A stretch of 64,000 bases of DNA from Azoarcus sp. PA01 (GCA_001274695.2 LARU01000002.1:992001-1056000); one strand, 5' to 3'. Shown: positions 17,347-25,593, numbered from the stretch's first letter. Made by a program: numbers and translations. Notes: generated by a model not told the origin, from the sequence alone.

Positions 17347-20016
17347 TCATTCGCCTGAAGGAACGTCGTTCCTCAGCATCCGGCTCAGCGAATCCTGATC
17401 GAAGGATTCGAATGCGTCGCCGCGGGGGGTACCCGAACCACTCGTTTGTCCGGGGCCTTCGATCAGCGAATCGTCGTCACTGATCACATCGATCGCCGCC
17501 AGTTGCCGAACCGGCGAATGACCGGTCTCGGCAGTCACCGTCTCGGTGACGGTCTCGGTGAAGTGGCCGACGGTCACCGTCTCGGTGAATTCGCCGACTG
17601 TCACGGTGTCGGTGAATTCGCTCACCGTGATGGTGCTGGTGAATTCGGTCAGCGTGACTGTCTCGGTCGGGCCGGCAATCGTTTCCGTCGCCGACACCAC
17701 GGTTTCGGTGACGAAGCTTGCCGTCTCGGTGCCCGAAGTCACGGTCGGGGTCATCGCAGTGCCGAACTCTTCGACCGTCTGCGTGCCGACGGTCACGGTG
17801 CCGGTCACGGCTTCGGTCGCCGTCACGTCCACCGTCTGCGTACCCGTCGTCACGGTTTCAGTCGCGCCTTGCGTCGCTGTCACTTCGATTGTCTGCGTAC
17901 CCGTCGTCGCCGTCTCGGTCGCCGCTTCGGTCGCCGTCAGCTCGACCGTCTGCGTACCCGTCGTCACCGTCTCGATCGCGGCTTGCGTGGCCGTCACTTC
18001 GACCGTCTGCGTGCCGGTCGTCACCGTCTCGGTCGCCGCTTCGGTCGCCGTCACCGCGACCGTCTGCGTGCCTGTCGTCACCGTCTCAGTCGCGGCTTGC
18101 GTGGCCGTCACTTCGACTGTCTGCGTGCCCGTCGTCACCGTCTCGGTCGCCGTCACCTCGATCGTTTGCGTGCCTGTCGTCACGGTCTCGGTCGCGCCTT
18201 GCGTTGCCGTCACTTCGACTGTCTGCGTGCCCGTCGTCACGGTCTCGCTGACAGTTCCGGTCGCGGTAAGGGTGACCGTTTCGGTTGCCGTTGCGATGAC
18301 CGTTTCAGTCACCTGCACGTCCGTTGCAACCCCGACAATGGGACCGAGTCTGAACGCTCCGCTCATGCCGGTAACGGTCAAGGCAGTGTAATCGCCGGGA
18401 ATGAGAACAGTCCCGCCTGCGGTCGATACCGTGCCGCCGCTGCCGTTCGAGGCCGACCAGTCGAAGCTTGCGGAACCGCCCGGCACAAAGATTTCGAGCG
18501 TCACGTCATTGACGGGCGCGGGCAGGCCTTCCGCTTCGAAACGAATGAAGAGCGTCTCGCCCGGATTGATGTTGAGGTTATCGATCGCGATATAGCCGTT
18601 GTTCGCGTTAACCAGATGTCCAGCCGTTGTCGAAAATACGACTGTCAGCGGAGCATCCGTGACCGAATATTCTCCATTCGGACCAGCCGCAGTGATCGCC
18701 AGATCGGACGTATCGAGCAACGTGGTCGTCGTGATCGTTTCGGTGACGTAGGTGTTCGTGACCGTATCGGTCCCGACAGTGACCGTCTCGGTTGCAGCTT
18801 CGGTCGCCGTCACGTCCACCGTCTGCGTGCCCGTCGTCACGGTTTCGGTCACCGCTTCGGTCGCTGTCAGCTCGATCGTCTGTGTGCCCGTCGTCACGGT
18901 CTCGGTCGCGGCTGCAGTTGCCGTCAGGTCGACCGTCTGCGTACCCGTCGTCACCGTCTCAGTCGCCGCTTCGGTCGCTGTCAGCTCGATCGTCTGCGTG
19001 CCCGTCGTCACCGTCTCGGTCGCGGCTTCGGTCGCCGTCAGCTCGACCGTCTGTGTACCCGTCGTCACCGTCTCGGTCGCGGCTGCGGTCGCCGTCACGT
19101 CCACCGTCTGCGTGCCCGTCGTCACCGTCTCGGTTGCGGCCGCGGTCGCCGTCAGCTCGATCGTCTGAGTGCCCGTCGTCACGGTCTCGGTCGCCGCTGC
19201 GGTCGCCGTCAGCTCGACTGTCTGCGTGCCCGTCGTCACCGTCTCGGTCACGGCTTCGGTCGCCGTCACGGTCACCGTCGCCGTGCCCGTCGTCACCGTT
19301 TCGGTCAATGCGGTCCCCGTCACCGTTTGCGTGCCGGACGTCACGGTTTCCGTGATGCCGGTGACCGTGATCGTCTGACTGCCGCCGACGGTGGCCGTCA
19401 CGATTCCGCGCTCCGTCGCGGTGATGACGCCTGTCATCGTGGCGGTCACCACCCCTTCCACGGTGTCGGTGACGACTCCCGTCACGGTGCTGGTAACGGT
19501 CAGCGTTTCGGTCAGCGTGGGCGTGACCGTCGCCGTCTCGTCGACGAACGACGCGTTGCCGCTCGGCACCGGCAGCAACTCGTCCTCGGCGAAGAAGTCG
19601 AATTCGACGGGATTCACCTCTTCGACGATTCGCAGCAGGCGCACGAAGTCGTTGCCTTCGCCAGCGCCGCCTCCGGCGAGGCCGGCCGCGGGAGCCTCGA
19701 GGACGTCATCGAGGTTCGCGCCCTCGTTGATCGCATCGATGATCTGGTTGACCGTGTCGCTGGCGATGCGGGCATCCTGCGCGTCCGGCCGGGATGCTTC
19801 GGTGAGGTCGGCGGCGAGCTTGACGGACTGATTTTCGGCCAGCGTGAACAGGTCGCCATCGGGGAGGGTGATTTCGACGCGGGCGCCCCCGGCGGCGACG
19901 ACGGTCTCTCCTTCCGCCAGCACGTCCCCTTGCGTTAGGGATCGAACCTTGCCTTCGGCGTCACGTGCATATGCGTTACCGGTGACTGTAATGACGGTTG
20001 CGAGCGGGCCGGCCAT
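17347..20016 (-). CDS. LapA-like surface adhesin with retention module and threonine-rich repeats
   Basis: An 889-residue protein from the ATG at 20016, preceded by GGAG. Residues 1-~140 form a LapA-type retention module (MAGPLATVITVTGNAYA, GDLFTLAENQSVKLAADL) with the LapG cleavage site PAAG at residues 109-112, followed by a glycine linker and VEEVNPVEFDFF. The rest is dominated by threonine/valine repeats: two arrays of 19-residue units (about 257-408 and 590-740), a non-repetitive island between them (~420-590) and four 9-residue units near the end (784-819). The tail is acidic and ends SLSRMLRNDVPSGE. No RTX nonapeptides or VWA domain are seen, and it is far shorter than classical LapA. 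Export through LapBCE is inferred from the module and neighbours. Confidence 0.88.
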   Translation of the reverse strand: MAGPLATVITVTGNAYARDAEGKVRSLTQGDVLAEGETVVAAGGARVEITLPDGDLFTLAENQSVKLAADLTEASRPDAQDARIASDTVNQIIDAINEGANLDDVLEAPAAGLAGGGAGEGNDFVRLLRIVEEVNPVEFDFFAEDELLPVPSGNASFVDETATVTPTLTETLTVTSTVTGVVTDTVEGVVTATMTGVITATERGIVTATVGGSQTITVTGITETVTSGTQTVTGTALTETVTTGTATVTVTATEAVTETVTTGTQTVELTATAAATETVTTGTQTIELTATAAATETVTTGTQTVDVTATAAATETVTTGTQTVELTATEAATETVTTGTQTIELTATEAATETVTTGTQTVDLTATAAATETVTTGTQTIELTATEAVTETVTTGTQTVDVTATEAATETVTVGTDTVTNTYVTETITTTTLLDTSDLAITAAGPNGEYSVTDAPLTVVFSTTAGHLVNANNGYIAIDNLNINPGETLFIRFEAEGLPAPVNDVTLEIFVPGGSASFDWSASNGSGGTVSTAGGTVLIPGDYTALTVTGMSGAFRLGPIVGVATDVQVTETVIATATETVTLTATGTVSETVTTGTQTVEVTATQGATETVTTGTQTIEVTATETVTTGTQTVEVTATQAATETVTTGTQTVAVTATEAATETVTTGTQTVEVTATQAAIETVTTGTQTVELTATEAATETATTGTQTIEVTATQGATETVTTGTQTVDVTATEAVTGTVTVGTQTVEEFGTAMTPTVTSGTETASFVTETVVSATETIAGPTETVTLTEFTSTITVSEFTDTVTVGEFTETVTVGHFTETVTETVTAETGHSPVRQLAAIDVISDDDSLIEGPGQTSGSGTPRGDAFESFDQDSLSRMLRNDVPSGE
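17560..17667 (-). repeat. Four 27-base units encoding 9-residue repeats near the adhesin C-terminus
   Basis: Units TETVTLTEF, TSTITVSEF, TDTVTVGEF and TETVTVGHF, adhesin residues 784-819. Confidence 0.85.
17797..18249 (-). repeat. Tandem array 2: eight 57-base units, one shortened
   Basis: Same 19-residue unit as array 1 but mostly VEV with ATQAA or ATQGA endings. The second unit is shortened (IEVTAT followed directly by ETVTTG), which suggests past recombination or slippage. Confidence 0.88.
18793..19248 (-). repeat. Tandem array 1: eight 57-base units encoding 19-residue Thr repeats
   Basis: Protein unit TETVTTGTQTVELTATEAA with small variations (VEL, IEL, VDV, VDL; AAA, EAA, EAV). Eight of 19 residues are threonine. 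The units sit inside the adhesin gene and leave a second long open frame on the opposite strand as an artefact. Confidence 0.9.
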
Positions 20017-20140
20017 GATTGTTGCTCCAGAAGGGTCGAGTGAGGCGCTGCCGGCACCTCGCCGGCGGCACGACATCTGCTGTCGACGGATACCGTACGC
20101 TGCCCCTCGCGCCGAACCTATTGCACCGTAGGACAAGTGC

Positions 20141-20156
20141 CGTGAGAAATTTCACG
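20141..20156. promoter_or_regulatory. CRP-like palindrome upstream of the adhesin gene
   Basis: CGTGA-N6-TCACG, one substitution per arm from the CRP/Vfr consensus TGTGA-N6-TCACA. It lies about 125-140 bases upstream of the adhesin ATG, in the 213-base gap after the trpB-like gene. Regulation is inferred from the motif only. Confidence 0.4.
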
Positions 20157-20229
20157 ACTTGCTGCAATTACGCCGGCATCGTTCCGATGACGGCGTCAAT
20201 CGCCGGAAAACCGGCCGCGAAGCAGCCTG

Positions 20230-20574
20230 TTACAGCACGTCGTCGCTCCCGTCGAGCGACGCCAGCCGGTGCATCGCGTCGCGGGTGCCGCGCCGCTCCA
20301 TCAGCTTGCCCTGCGCAGCGGGCGGCAAGTCGGTGAAGCGGATCACGCCGCGGTCGATCAGCAGGTCGATCAGGTCTTCGAGCACGCGCACCAGCCCGAG
20401 GTCGGAAGGGCTCAGCGGATTCGCGGATTCGGTGAGCAGAGCGAAGAAGGCGACGACTTCAGGTTCGTCACCGTTGGCGACGTCCCAGCCGCCTGGTTCG
20501 AAGTTGTCGCAGCCGACCGGTTCGCGGCTCGCGGCAATCACTTCGCCGCTGGCGTTGCGCTTGATGAAGATCAT
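20230..20574 (-). CDS. Conserved lap-operon protein ('tryptophan synthase subunit beta-like')
   Basis: A 114-residue cytosolic protein. The conserved core is SDLGLVRVLEDLIDLLIDRG followed by VIRFTDLPPAAQGKLMERR. Homologues with this core are commonly labelled tryptophan synthase subunit beta-like, although they share no catalytic domain with TrpB. Their function is unknown. The gene starts three bases after the LuxR stop, so it is part of the lapB-lapC-luxR transcription unit. Confidence 0.7.
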   Translation of the reverse strand: MIFIKRNASGEVIAASREPVGCDNFEPGGWDVANGDEPEVVAFFALLTESANPLSPSDLGLVRVLEDLIDLLIDRGVIRFTDLPPAAQGKLMERRGTRDAMHRLASLDGSDDVL

Positions 20575-20577
20575 CGT

Positions 20578-21201
20578 TCAGTCCGCGAGCGCCGCGCTGC
20601 GGTGTGCCGACAGGCGGAGGACCAGCTGCAGCCGGTCGCGCACCCCGAGCTTGTCGAAGATCGCACCCAGGTGCGCCTTCACCGTCCGTTCTGTGATGCC
20701 GAGCTTCAAAGCGATCTCCTTGTTACTCAGCCCCGCGGCCGTCTCGCGCGCGACTTCACTCTCGCGCGCGGAGAGACTCGCCGGCAGCGGGCCTCGTCCG
20801 GGGGCGGCGAGCACCCGGGCAGCGGCCTCGACGACCCGCGCCATCAGTTCCGCGCCCACCCACAGGCCGCCATGCCGGGCGACGAGTTCGACCTCGCGCA
20901 GCAGTCCGGGTACCGCCAGCGCATGGCAATAGCCGCGCGCGCCATGCTCGAGCGCGATGATCGCCTCGTCGGCTTCGGGCACCATCGTGACGACGACGAG
21001 CGGGGACTGTGGCAGCGTGCGATGGAACCGGGCGACCAGCGTCGGCCAGTCGGCATGGGCAGTGGCGACCCAGATGACGTCCGACGGGAGCCCCGTCGCG
21101 AGGACCGCCTCGGCCTCCGTGCACATGCCACCCGGAAACGCTTCGAGCCAGCGTTCGGACGGGGCCACCGCTGCAGAGCAGGCGAAGAGGTTGCGGTTCA
21201 T
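20578..21201 (-). CDS. LuxR-type regulator with pseudo-receiver
   Basis: A 207-residue NarL/FixJ-like regulator. The C-terminal HTH is clear: SARESEVARETAAGLSNKEI then ALKLGITERTVKAHLGAIF (about 143-190). The N-terminal half has the length of a receiver but lacks the paired acidic residues at the start, the phosphoacceptor Asp (VIWVATAH instead) and the conserved Lys, so classical phosphorylation is unlikely. Its start overlaps the lapC stop by four bases. It is a candidate regulator of this cluster or of biofilm genes; target unknown. Confidence 0.85.
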   Translation of the reverse strand: MNRNLFACSAAVAPSERWLEAFPGGMCTEAEAVLATGLPSDVIWVATAHADWPTLVARFHRTLPQSPLVVVTMVPEADEAIIALEHGARGYCHALAVPGLLREVELVARHGGLWVGAELMARVVEAAARVLAAPGRGPLPASLSARESEVARETAAGLSNKEIALKLGITERTVKAHLGAIFDKLGVRDRLQLVLRLSAHRSAALAD

Positions 21202-22619
21202 CGTTCGGACAGTGCGTTGGCCTTGGCCCGCAGCACGGGCTTCAGCAGGTAGGAGAGGATGGTTTTCTTGCCGGTGAGGATGTCGATCTCTGCGACCATG
21301 CCGGGAATGATCGGAAGGTTGTCGCCCAGACTCGAATTTTGCGTGCGCACCCTGAGGGTATAGAACGCGTTGCCTTTGTCATCAATGACGGTATCTGCGC
21401 CGATATGCTCCACCGTCGCCTCGAGCCCGCCGTAAATGGCGAAATCATAGGCGGTGAATTTGACGAGCGCCGTCTGTCCGGGCCGCAGGAAAGCGATGTC
21501 CTTCGGCTTGACCTGCGCTTCGAGGATCAGCGCGTCGTCGAGCGGGACGATCTCGACGATCTCCCGCCCCGGCTGGACGACGCCGCCGACGGTATTGACG
21601 AGCAGGCGCTTGACGGTGCCGCGCACCGGCGAGCGCACGTCGGCATGCTTGACGCGGTCGGCAAGCGCGCGGCTGCCTTCGGACAGGCTGCCGAGCGTGG
21701 CCATCGTGTCCGACAGCTCGCTGCGCATCCCGTTACGCACGCTCAGCTCGACTTCCTGAATCTTGCGCGTCGCCTCGGCAATTGCCGACTGGATGCGCGA
21801 GATCTGCGCGGCGGACTGGTCGCGATCGCCGCGCAGACGCGACACCTCGCGTTCGAGACGCAGGATATCGACTTCCGACACCGCGCCGGACTTGACCAGC
21901 GGCCGCGTGACGCCGAGTTCCTGCATCGCCAGCTGGAAACCGCGGCTCGCCTGTTCGTGCCGCGCGCGCACTTCGTTGAGCTCCTGCTGGCGCTGGCTCA
22001 GCTGCTGGCGGGCAATCGACAGCTGGGCCTCCATGCCGGCAACGCTGGATTCGTACAGCAGGCTTTCGTGGGCGGCGATTTCCGGGACTTCGCGCAGCAC
22101 TTCATCGGGCAGCGTGAAGGCAGTGCCGTTCGTCAGCGCCTCGAGGCGCGCGGCCTTCGCCTGCAGCGCGAAGAACTGGGAGCGGTTTTCGGCCAGCGAC
22201 GAGACGAAGCGGGTCGGATCGATGCGCAGCAGCAACTCGCCCGCATTGACGATCTGCCCTTCGCGCACCGGCATCTGCTCGACGACGCCACCGTCCACGG
22301 TCTGGATGATCTGCACCTGCGACGACGGCACCACTTTCGCGTCGCCGCGGGTGACTTCGTCGACCTGCGCGAAACCCGCCCACAGCAGCAGCAGCACGAT
22401 CACGCCGGCGGCGACGCGCAGCAACATGCGGGCGCGCAGCGGTTCCTGCTGCAGGCGCGCCCAGTCGGCGTCGCACGCCCAGTCGAGGCCGTCGTCCGCC
22501 GCCGGAGGCGGAATCAGGCGGGCGAAAAACCGTCCGAACAACGGGCGCGCCGGCTGCGCGATGCGCGCCGACACGTCGCCGACGCGCTCGAACGCCGCCT
22601 GGCCATAATCACCGATCAC
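21198..22619 (-). CDS. lapC: Type I secretion membrane fusion protein, LapC-like (HlyD family)
   Basis: A 473-residue periplasmic adaptor anchored by one TM (about 65-83). The biotinyl-lipoyl half-motif GDAKVVPSSQVQIIQTVDGG is followed by a long coiled coil (about 130-310) and the C-terminal barrel with DVRSPVRGTVKRLLVNTVGG and IPGMVAEIDILTGKKTILSY, the HlyD/AprE signature. It links LapB to the outer membrane channel. Translation starts at a GTG at 22619 whose bases overlap the lapB stop (GTGA), indicating translational coupling. Confidence 0.92.
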   Translation of the reverse strand: MIGDYGQAAFERVGDVSARIAQPARPLFGRFFARLIPPPAADDGLDWACDADWARLQQEPLRARMLLRVAAGVIVLLLLWAGFAQVDEVTRGDAKVVPSSQVQIIQTVDGGVVEQMPVREGQIVNAGELLLRIDPTRFVSSLAENRSQFFALQAKAARLEALTNGTAFTLPDEVLREVPEIAAHESLLYESSVAGMEAQLSIARQQLSQRQQELNEVRARHEQASRGFQLAMQELGVTRPLVKSGAVSEVDILRLEREVSRLRGDRDQSAAQISRIQSAIAEATRKIQEVELSVRNGMRSELSDTMATLGSLSEGSRALADRVKHADVRSPVRGTVKRLLVNTVGGVVQPGREIVEIVPLDDALILEAQVKPKDIAFLRPGQTALVKFTAYDFAIYGGLEATVEHIGADTVIDDKGNAFYTLRVRTQNSSLGDNLPIIPGMVAEIDILTGKKTILSYLLKPVLRAKANALSER

Positions 22620-24844
22620 GGCGCCCTCCCGATGCGGCCCTGACGCAGCGCTTCGACGACCTGCTCCTTCGGGCCGTCGGCAACGATCCTGCCGCCGTCG
22701 ACGACGATGATGCGGGTGACGAGGTCCAGCAGCGAAGTACGGTGAGTGACGACGATCATCGTCTTGCCGCACGCGAACGCCCGCAGCCGGCCCTTGAGCT
22801 CCTCCTCGCTTGAGCGGTCCATCGACGCGGTCGGCTCGTCGAGCAGCAGGATCGGCGGATCATTGATGACCGCGCGCGCGATCGCGACCCCCTGCCGCTG
22901 GCCGCCGGACAACAACGCGCCGCGCTCGCCGACCTGCATGTCGAAGCCTTGCGGATGAATATTGACGAACTCGGTGAGGCCCGCGGTCGTCGCCGCGCGC
23001 ACCACTGCGGCATCGTCGGCGAACGGCGCCGCGATCGTGATGTTCTGCCGCAGCGACCCGTAGAACAGCGTAACGTCCTGGGCGACATAGCCGATATGGC
23101 GGCGCAGTTCGGCCGGATCGAGCTGGCGCTGGTCGATGCCGTCGATCAGCACCGCCCCGGCGGTCGGGCGGAACAGCCCGAGAATAAGCTTCTCGAGCGT
23201 CGTCTTGCCCGAGCCGATGCGGCCGAGGATCGCGACGTGCTCGCCGGCGCCGATCTGCAGCGACACGTTGCGCAGCGCTTCGGTCTCCTGGCCCGGATAA
23301 TGGAAGCTGACGTTGCGCAACTCGATGTCGCCGCGGAACGAGCGGCGGCTGATGAACGACGACGTCTCGGGGCGCTCGATTTCCTTTTTCATCAGCGTGT
23401 CGAGCGATTCGAGCGCCGTGGCTGCGGCATGATACTGAACCAGCAGTCCGGCGACCTGGCCGATCGGCGCCATCGCGCGCGACGAAAGCATGAAGCACGC
23501 GACCAGCCCGCCGACGCTGAGCCGGCCGTCGCCGATCAGGTACACACCGACAATGATGACCACCACGCTGACGCTCTGCTGCACCCACGCCGCCCCGTTC
23601 GTCGCCGTCGCCGACAGCAGCCGCAACTGCGAGCCGACGCGTGCGAGCAGCGCGACGCTCTTCTCCCATTTGCGCTGGATCGGCGCTTCCGCGCCGAGCG
23701 CCTTGACCGTCTCCATGCCGACCAGGGCCTCGACAAGCGTCGCGTTGCGTTGCGCGCCGGCGCGATAAGTGGTCTCCGCGAGTTCATGCATCCGCCCCTG
23801 CACCGTCATCGCGTACACGAGCAGCAACGCGACGCCGAACAGGAAAGGCAGCACCAGCGGCCACGCAATCCAGCCGATCACGAGCAGGAACAGCAGCGCG
23901 AACGGCACATCGATGAACGCGACGACCGTGGCCGAGCTGATGAAGTCGCGCACCGACTCGAACGCGCGCAGGTTCGCGGCGAACGATCCGGCCGATTCCG
24001 GACGCTGCTCCATGCGCAGGCCGAGGACACGCTCCATGATCGCGGCCGAGAGCTTGACGTCCGCGCGGCTGCCGGCAAGATCGACGAAGTAGCCGCGCAT
24101 CGTGCGCAGGACCACGTCGCCGACGAGCACGATCAACATCCCCGCACCCAGCACCCACAGCGTTTCGACGGCCTCGTTCGGGACGACGCGGTCATAGACA
24201 TTCATGACGAACAGCGGCATCGCGACGGCGAACAGGTTGATCATCAGCGCTGCCAGCAGCACGTCCCGGTACAGCGCGCGATTCTCCGCGATCACGCCCC
24301 AGAACCAGTGCTGGCGGCGCGCCGCTCGCACTTGCGGCACCCGCGCATCGAAGCGATGCGCGGGGCGCACGTAGATCGCATCCCCGGCATAGCGCGCCTC
24401 GAGGTCTGCCATCGGCAGTGCGACCTCCGAGTCGCCCAGTTCCGGGAACACCACGCGGGCGACGTTGCGCTGCGCATCGCGGCCGAGCAACATGCACGCG
24501 GACCGGCCATGGAGCAGCAGGACAACGGGAAACAACGCATCGTTCAGGCCGTCGAGCGGGCGTCGGACGATGCTGCTGTTCAGGCCCGCGCGCTTTGCCG
24601 CGCGTGCAAACAGCGATGGCGGCAGGCGGGCGCCGTCGAGCGGCAAACCGGCGACGGCCGCATCGCGCGTCAGGTTGCCGCCGTACGCACGCGCGAGCAG
24701 CAGCAGGCACTCGAGAAGCGGGTCAGCCGGTTCCGACGCCCGTGCATCGCCCGGTGACGGATCGGCGCGAGCCGGGTCGGGCTCGCAGCGATCTCCGATC
24801 GCGGCGTGAGCGCAGTCACCAGAACGTTTGTCCGCTTCTGCCAC
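22616..24844 (-). CDS. lapB: Type I secretion ABC transporter, LapB-like
   Basis: A 742-residue inner membrane exporter. Residues ~40-165 are a C39-like domain (DPLLECLLLLARAYGGNLTR) without the Cys-Gly catalytic arrangement, as in RTX/Lap exporters. Six TM helices follow (about 190-480), then the ATPase: Walker A GRIGSGKTT, signature LSGGQRQ, Walker B ILLLDEPT and switch VTHR. The start is GTG at 24844 with GGTGGAG upstream. It is the first gene of the lapB-lapC-luxR-trpB-like unit and should energise secretion of the adhesin. Confidence 0.93.
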   Translation of the reverse strand: MAEADKRSGDCAHAAIGDRCEPDPARADPSPGDARASEPADPLLECLLLLARAYGGNLTRDAAVAGLPLDGARLPPSLFARAAKRAGLNSSIVRRPLDGLNDALFPVVLLLHGRSACMLLGRDAQRNVARVVFPELGDSEVALPMADLEARYAGDAIYVRPAHRFDARVPQVRAARRQHWFWGVIAENRALYRDVLLAALMINLFAVAMPLFVMNVYDRVVPNEAVETLWVLGAGMLIVLVGDVVLRTMRGYFVDLAGSRADVKLSAAIMERVLGLRMEQRPESAGSFAANLRAFESVRDFISSATVVAFIDVPFALLFLLVIGWIAWPLVLPFLFGVALLLVYAMTVQGRMHELAETTYRAGAQRNATLVEALVGMETVKALGAEAPIQRKWEKSVALLARVGSQLRLLSATATNGAAWVQQSVSVVVIIVGVYLIGDGRLSVGGLVACFMLSSRAMAPIGQVAGLLVQYHAAATALESLDTLMKKEIERPETSSFISRRSFRGDIELRNVSFHYPGQETEALRNVSLQIGAGEHVAILGRIGSGKTTLEKLILGLFRPTAGAVLIDGIDQRQLDPAELRRHIGYVAQDVTLFYGSLRQNITIAAPFADDAAVVRAATTAGLTEFVNIHPQGFDMQVGERGALLSGGQRQGVAIARAVINDPPILLLDEPTASMDRSSEEELKGRLRAFACGKTMIVVTHRTSLLDLVTRIIVVDGGRIVADGPKEQVVEALRQGRIGRAP

Positions 24845-25094
24845 GCACTCTCCACCGGGAATACTGAAAACAGGACCGGCAACATCGCGGCTTCACCCCA
24901 CTCGTTGCCTCGAACAAATTGTTACATAGCGCCGATCAGGAGCTCGTGACAGGCTTCTCACTTCAGCGCGGGCCGCACCCCTTCACTGCCGCACCCGCGG
25001 CAAACCTCCGGACACTGCAATTCGTAGCGGCGAGAATGCCGGGCACGCGAGGAAGAGCACGCGAAATCAGCCGATCGCGGAGCGCCGGCGTTGA

Positions 25095-25113
25095 AATGCT
25101 ACAATGTTGCATT
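25095..25113 (+). promoter_or_regulatory. Zur operator overlapping a -10 element
   Basis: A near-perfect palindrome AATGC-N-ACA-N-TGT-N-GCATT, 28 bases upstream of the zur start. It includes a good -10 (TACAAT, 25100-25105), so a bound zinc-Zur dimer would block the polymerase. Autoregulation is inferred. Confidence 0.75.
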
Positions 25114-25140
25114 AGTGACGCCCTGCTCCTTGCGCCAGCC

Positions 25141-25593
25141 ATGACCGCTCCGACCCTGCCTGCCGAAAAAAGCGCAGCCGCGTTGATCGCCGGCTGCGGG
25201 GGACGCATTACGCGCACCCGCCTCGCGGTGCTCGGCATCCTGCGCGACAGCGCCCATTCGCTGAGCCATGACGACATCGCGGCGCGGCTGCTTGCGCTCG
25301 ACGTGCATCACGACCGCGTCACGCTCTACCGCACGCTCGACTGGCTCGTCGAGCAGGGCCTCGCGCATCGCGTCAGCGGGCCGGACCGCGCGTGGCGCTT
25401 CAACAGCGGCGGCGACAACGGCGGAGCGCATGCGCACTTCCATTGCGACCGCTGCGGCCACATCGTGTGTCTGGAATCGATCCGCGCGGACGAGAGCCTA
25501 GCGCTGCCTGCAGGATATCGCCCCGAGCGGGCCGAACTCGTCTTTCACGGTACGTGCCCGGACTGCGGCCGGCGACGGGCCGACGACGCATGA
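25141..25593 (+). CDS. zur: Zinc uptake regulator Zur (Fur family)
   Basis: A 150-residue Fur-family repressor. An N-terminal winged helix (RITRTRLAVLGILRDSAHSL, HHDRVTLYRTLDWLVEQGLA) precedes the metal/dimer domain with HAHFHCDRCGH and CPDCGRRR, the cysteine pairs of the structural zinc site. The neighbouring znuCB genes and upstream operator indicate Zur rather than Fur. The ATG at 25141 gives the usual start; a frame further upstream crosses the operator. It leads a four-gene overlapping operon. Confidence 0.88.
   Translation: MTAPTLPAEKSAAALIAGCGGRITRTRLAVLGILRDSAHSLSHDDIAARLLALDVHHDRVTLYRTLDWLVEQGLAHRVSGPDRAWRFNSGGDNGGAHAHFHCDRCGHIVCLESIRADESLALPAGYRPERAELVFHGTCPDCGRRRADDA

Noticed and set aside
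17560..19248. The regularly spaced repeats as a possible CRISPR array
   Set aside because: Units are contiguous, coding and without unique spacers; no cas genes are present.
17446..19938. An 830-codon plus-strand frame with HRLGRRFGR-like repeats
   Set aside because: It is the mirror of the adhesin repeats. Only the minus-strand reading has a start, a retention module and the right context.
24905..24925. AACAAATTGTT as an operator before lapB
   Set aside because: Short and imperfect palindrome in a 275-base gap; no supporting second copy or known motif.
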